Below, in pieces: positions 63,009 to 64,000 of a stretch of 64,000 nt of DNA (position 1 is its first letter; each line of letters opens with the position of its first letter). The notes beneath the pieces were generated by a model. That model ran no database searches. It saw only the letters and a program-made list of their open reading frames with translations, and had not been told where the DNA came from. Origin of the DNA: Amorphophallus konjac. Taxonomy: Eukaryota; Streptophyta; Magnoliopsida; Alismatales; Araceae. Made by a program: the position numbers and the translations under genes. The stretch is from positions 121,062,886-121,126,885 of the forward strand of contig CM040126.1 in assembly GCA_022559845.1 (NCBI GenBank). The letters run 5' to 3'.

Positions 63009-64000
63009 ATGACGATCCACGGGATAACTGGCGTCGATTTCGATCATTCGATCATTGCTGGACACGCGCAAGGGTACCTGGCGGTACCCATGGAATTCGG
63101 CAGCTTCCCTGCCGCTGTAGGCTTCCCCAACTTTTTGGGGTTAGCCTTCGTCGATATCCTGGAGGTTGAAGCCCCAGAGCCTGCCAAGGAAGTCGCGGAG
63201 AAGATGGAGCCTCTGAAGGTTCCCTGCTGCGAAGACTTGCCTGAAAGCCCGGCCCCGGCCGCTAGCTGCTTGGTGCACCACGTCATACGTGGGACCCACC
63301 CCAGTGTCATCAACAAGCACCCTGGAGGACGCCAGCGTCGCCAGGTCCGCCAGAATGCTGCTGCAATCACCGGAACCCTATCGCAGTCTGGGAAATCTAT
63401 GCTTGTTGGAGGCATGCACGTCTTCCTCGATGGACGCACGGCCCGGGTGACCCCAGACCGAGTCATCCCCAACATCCCTATCCGCAATACCTATCAAGCT
63501 CTCGCTGGAAGAAGAGCAGAAAGAGAAGAAGCCGGCCCCTATGGCCAAGGAAGCTCGGCACTCAAGCCAAAAATGTTTAAACAGGTGTGGGTTCCCAAGC
63601 GGACCCGACCTGCCTACCATCTGACACCCATCCACCGCCGTCCTATGAACGACGAGGCGGGAGTGAGAAGAGAAAGGGGCTTGTCCCCGAAGAATGAAGA
63701 AGAAGTGGTTGTGGATCCCCCGCGCCACAGAAGTTTCCGGGCTGCTGCCCGCCAAGCCAACGTCCCAGTCACGGGATGAAGATTCCAACATCCGACCGAC
63801 AGAGCTCGGCTGGCCTATATCCCTCCTGCCGGAGGTTGACAACTATCCCCTGTACTCTATCAAGAGCAGGGTCAAGAGGAGGTAACCTGTTTGATCAGGA
63901 ACTACTTTCGAGGGCTGGGCAACCCCTCGCTGGGTCAGCAGCGACTAATGCAGATAGTCGCCACTGACGAAGACTACTTCCCGTCAGTGGCGGATGAAGA
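63009..64000 (+). pseudogene. Element C gag, N-terminal extension (partial)
   Basis: The ATG at 63009 is 8 bases after a strong acceptor (GTTTGTCTTTGCAG, 63000). The protein shows the same blocks as A and B: 'GYLAVPMEFGSFPAAVGFPN', a C-L-V-H-H segment, 'SGKSMLVGGMHVFLDGR', 'PDRVIPNIP', 'KQVWVPKR' and, after breaks, 'FRGLGNPSLGQQRL' (about 63910). TGA stops occur at 63777 and 63838; the second stands where B has Arg. The gag domain proper would lie beyond the window. The block from 63009 to 63776 is the best preserved plus-strand copy of this extension and lacks any domain I know. Confidence 0.85.

Larger units (their letters stand above)
59253..64000 (+). mobile_element. Element C: gypsy of the same LTR family as B, runs off the window
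   Basis: It begins with an LTR (59253-62890) inside B's opposite-strand gene, followed by PBS and gag on the plus strand. Because no polypurine tract precedes the LTR, it is the 5' LTR of a nested element rather than B's 3' LTR. Confidence 0.8.

Overview
This window is intergenic DNA of a flowering plant with a large, repeat-rich nuclear genome. I see no host single-copy gene, tRNA, rRNA or CRISPR array. Nearly all of it is LTR retrotransposons inserted into one another: Ty3/gypsy elements of the Tat/Ogre type (two RNase H domains in pol, very long LTRs, an extra gene on the opposite strand) and Ty1/copia elements. I cannot name the species.

Layout, left to right. (1) 1-2444 and 28444-~28757: element D, a Tat-type gypsy on the minus strand. 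Its gag and protease are decayed, and its 5' LTR is split by element A. (2) 2445-28438: element A, a complete 26-kb gypsy on the minus strand, with 3.2-kb LTRs and a CGTCT target duplication. In its own sense it reads 5' LTR, PBS, gag with a long N-terminal extension, protease, RT, RNase H, archaeal-type RNase H, integrase, about 4 kb of tandem repeats, then a multi-exon gene on the opposite strand (plus, 6420-11579), PPT and 3' LTR. (3) ~28758-31787 and 35106-35667: copia element E (minus), cut at its RT active site by D and in its leader by F. (4) 31793-35105: F, a solo gypsy LTR with AGAGT duplications. (5) 35668-41413: S, a Sire-like copia (minus) whose gag is joined by a deletion to the end of pol. 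(6) 41414-59252: element B (plus), related to A and heavily decayed, with homologous tandem repeats and the tail of the same opposite-strand gene. (7) 59253-64000: element C (plus), same LTR family as B, inserted into B's opposite-strand gene and running off the window.

How the parts work together. A, B and C share one plan. A TATA box sits just inside a GGCGCG-rich block of the LTR. A purine-rich leader and a GTGGG splice donor follow, and a splice acceptor lies 7-9 nt before the gag ATG, so gag-pol is probably made from an RNA with a 2.3-2.6-kb leader intron. The opposite-strand gene has its own TATA-like promoter with the same motif, and four introns whose phases fit exactly. It encodes a plant-mobile-domain-like protein with a coiled-coil tail. 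Its introns survive retrotransposition because they face the wrong way in the genomic RNA. Conserved tandem arrays and about 230-bp modules separate the two converging gene sets.

Most genes are broken. Stop codons in A's opposite-strand gene and in B are mostly of the kind made by C-to-T change at methylated cytosines. Only the RT-RNase H-integrase core of A is a long open frame. The strongest leads are the intron-bearing opposite-strand gene and its LTR-like promoter, the shared leader intron, the conserved roughly 500-residue domain before gag, and two different helically phased repeat systems inside LTRs.
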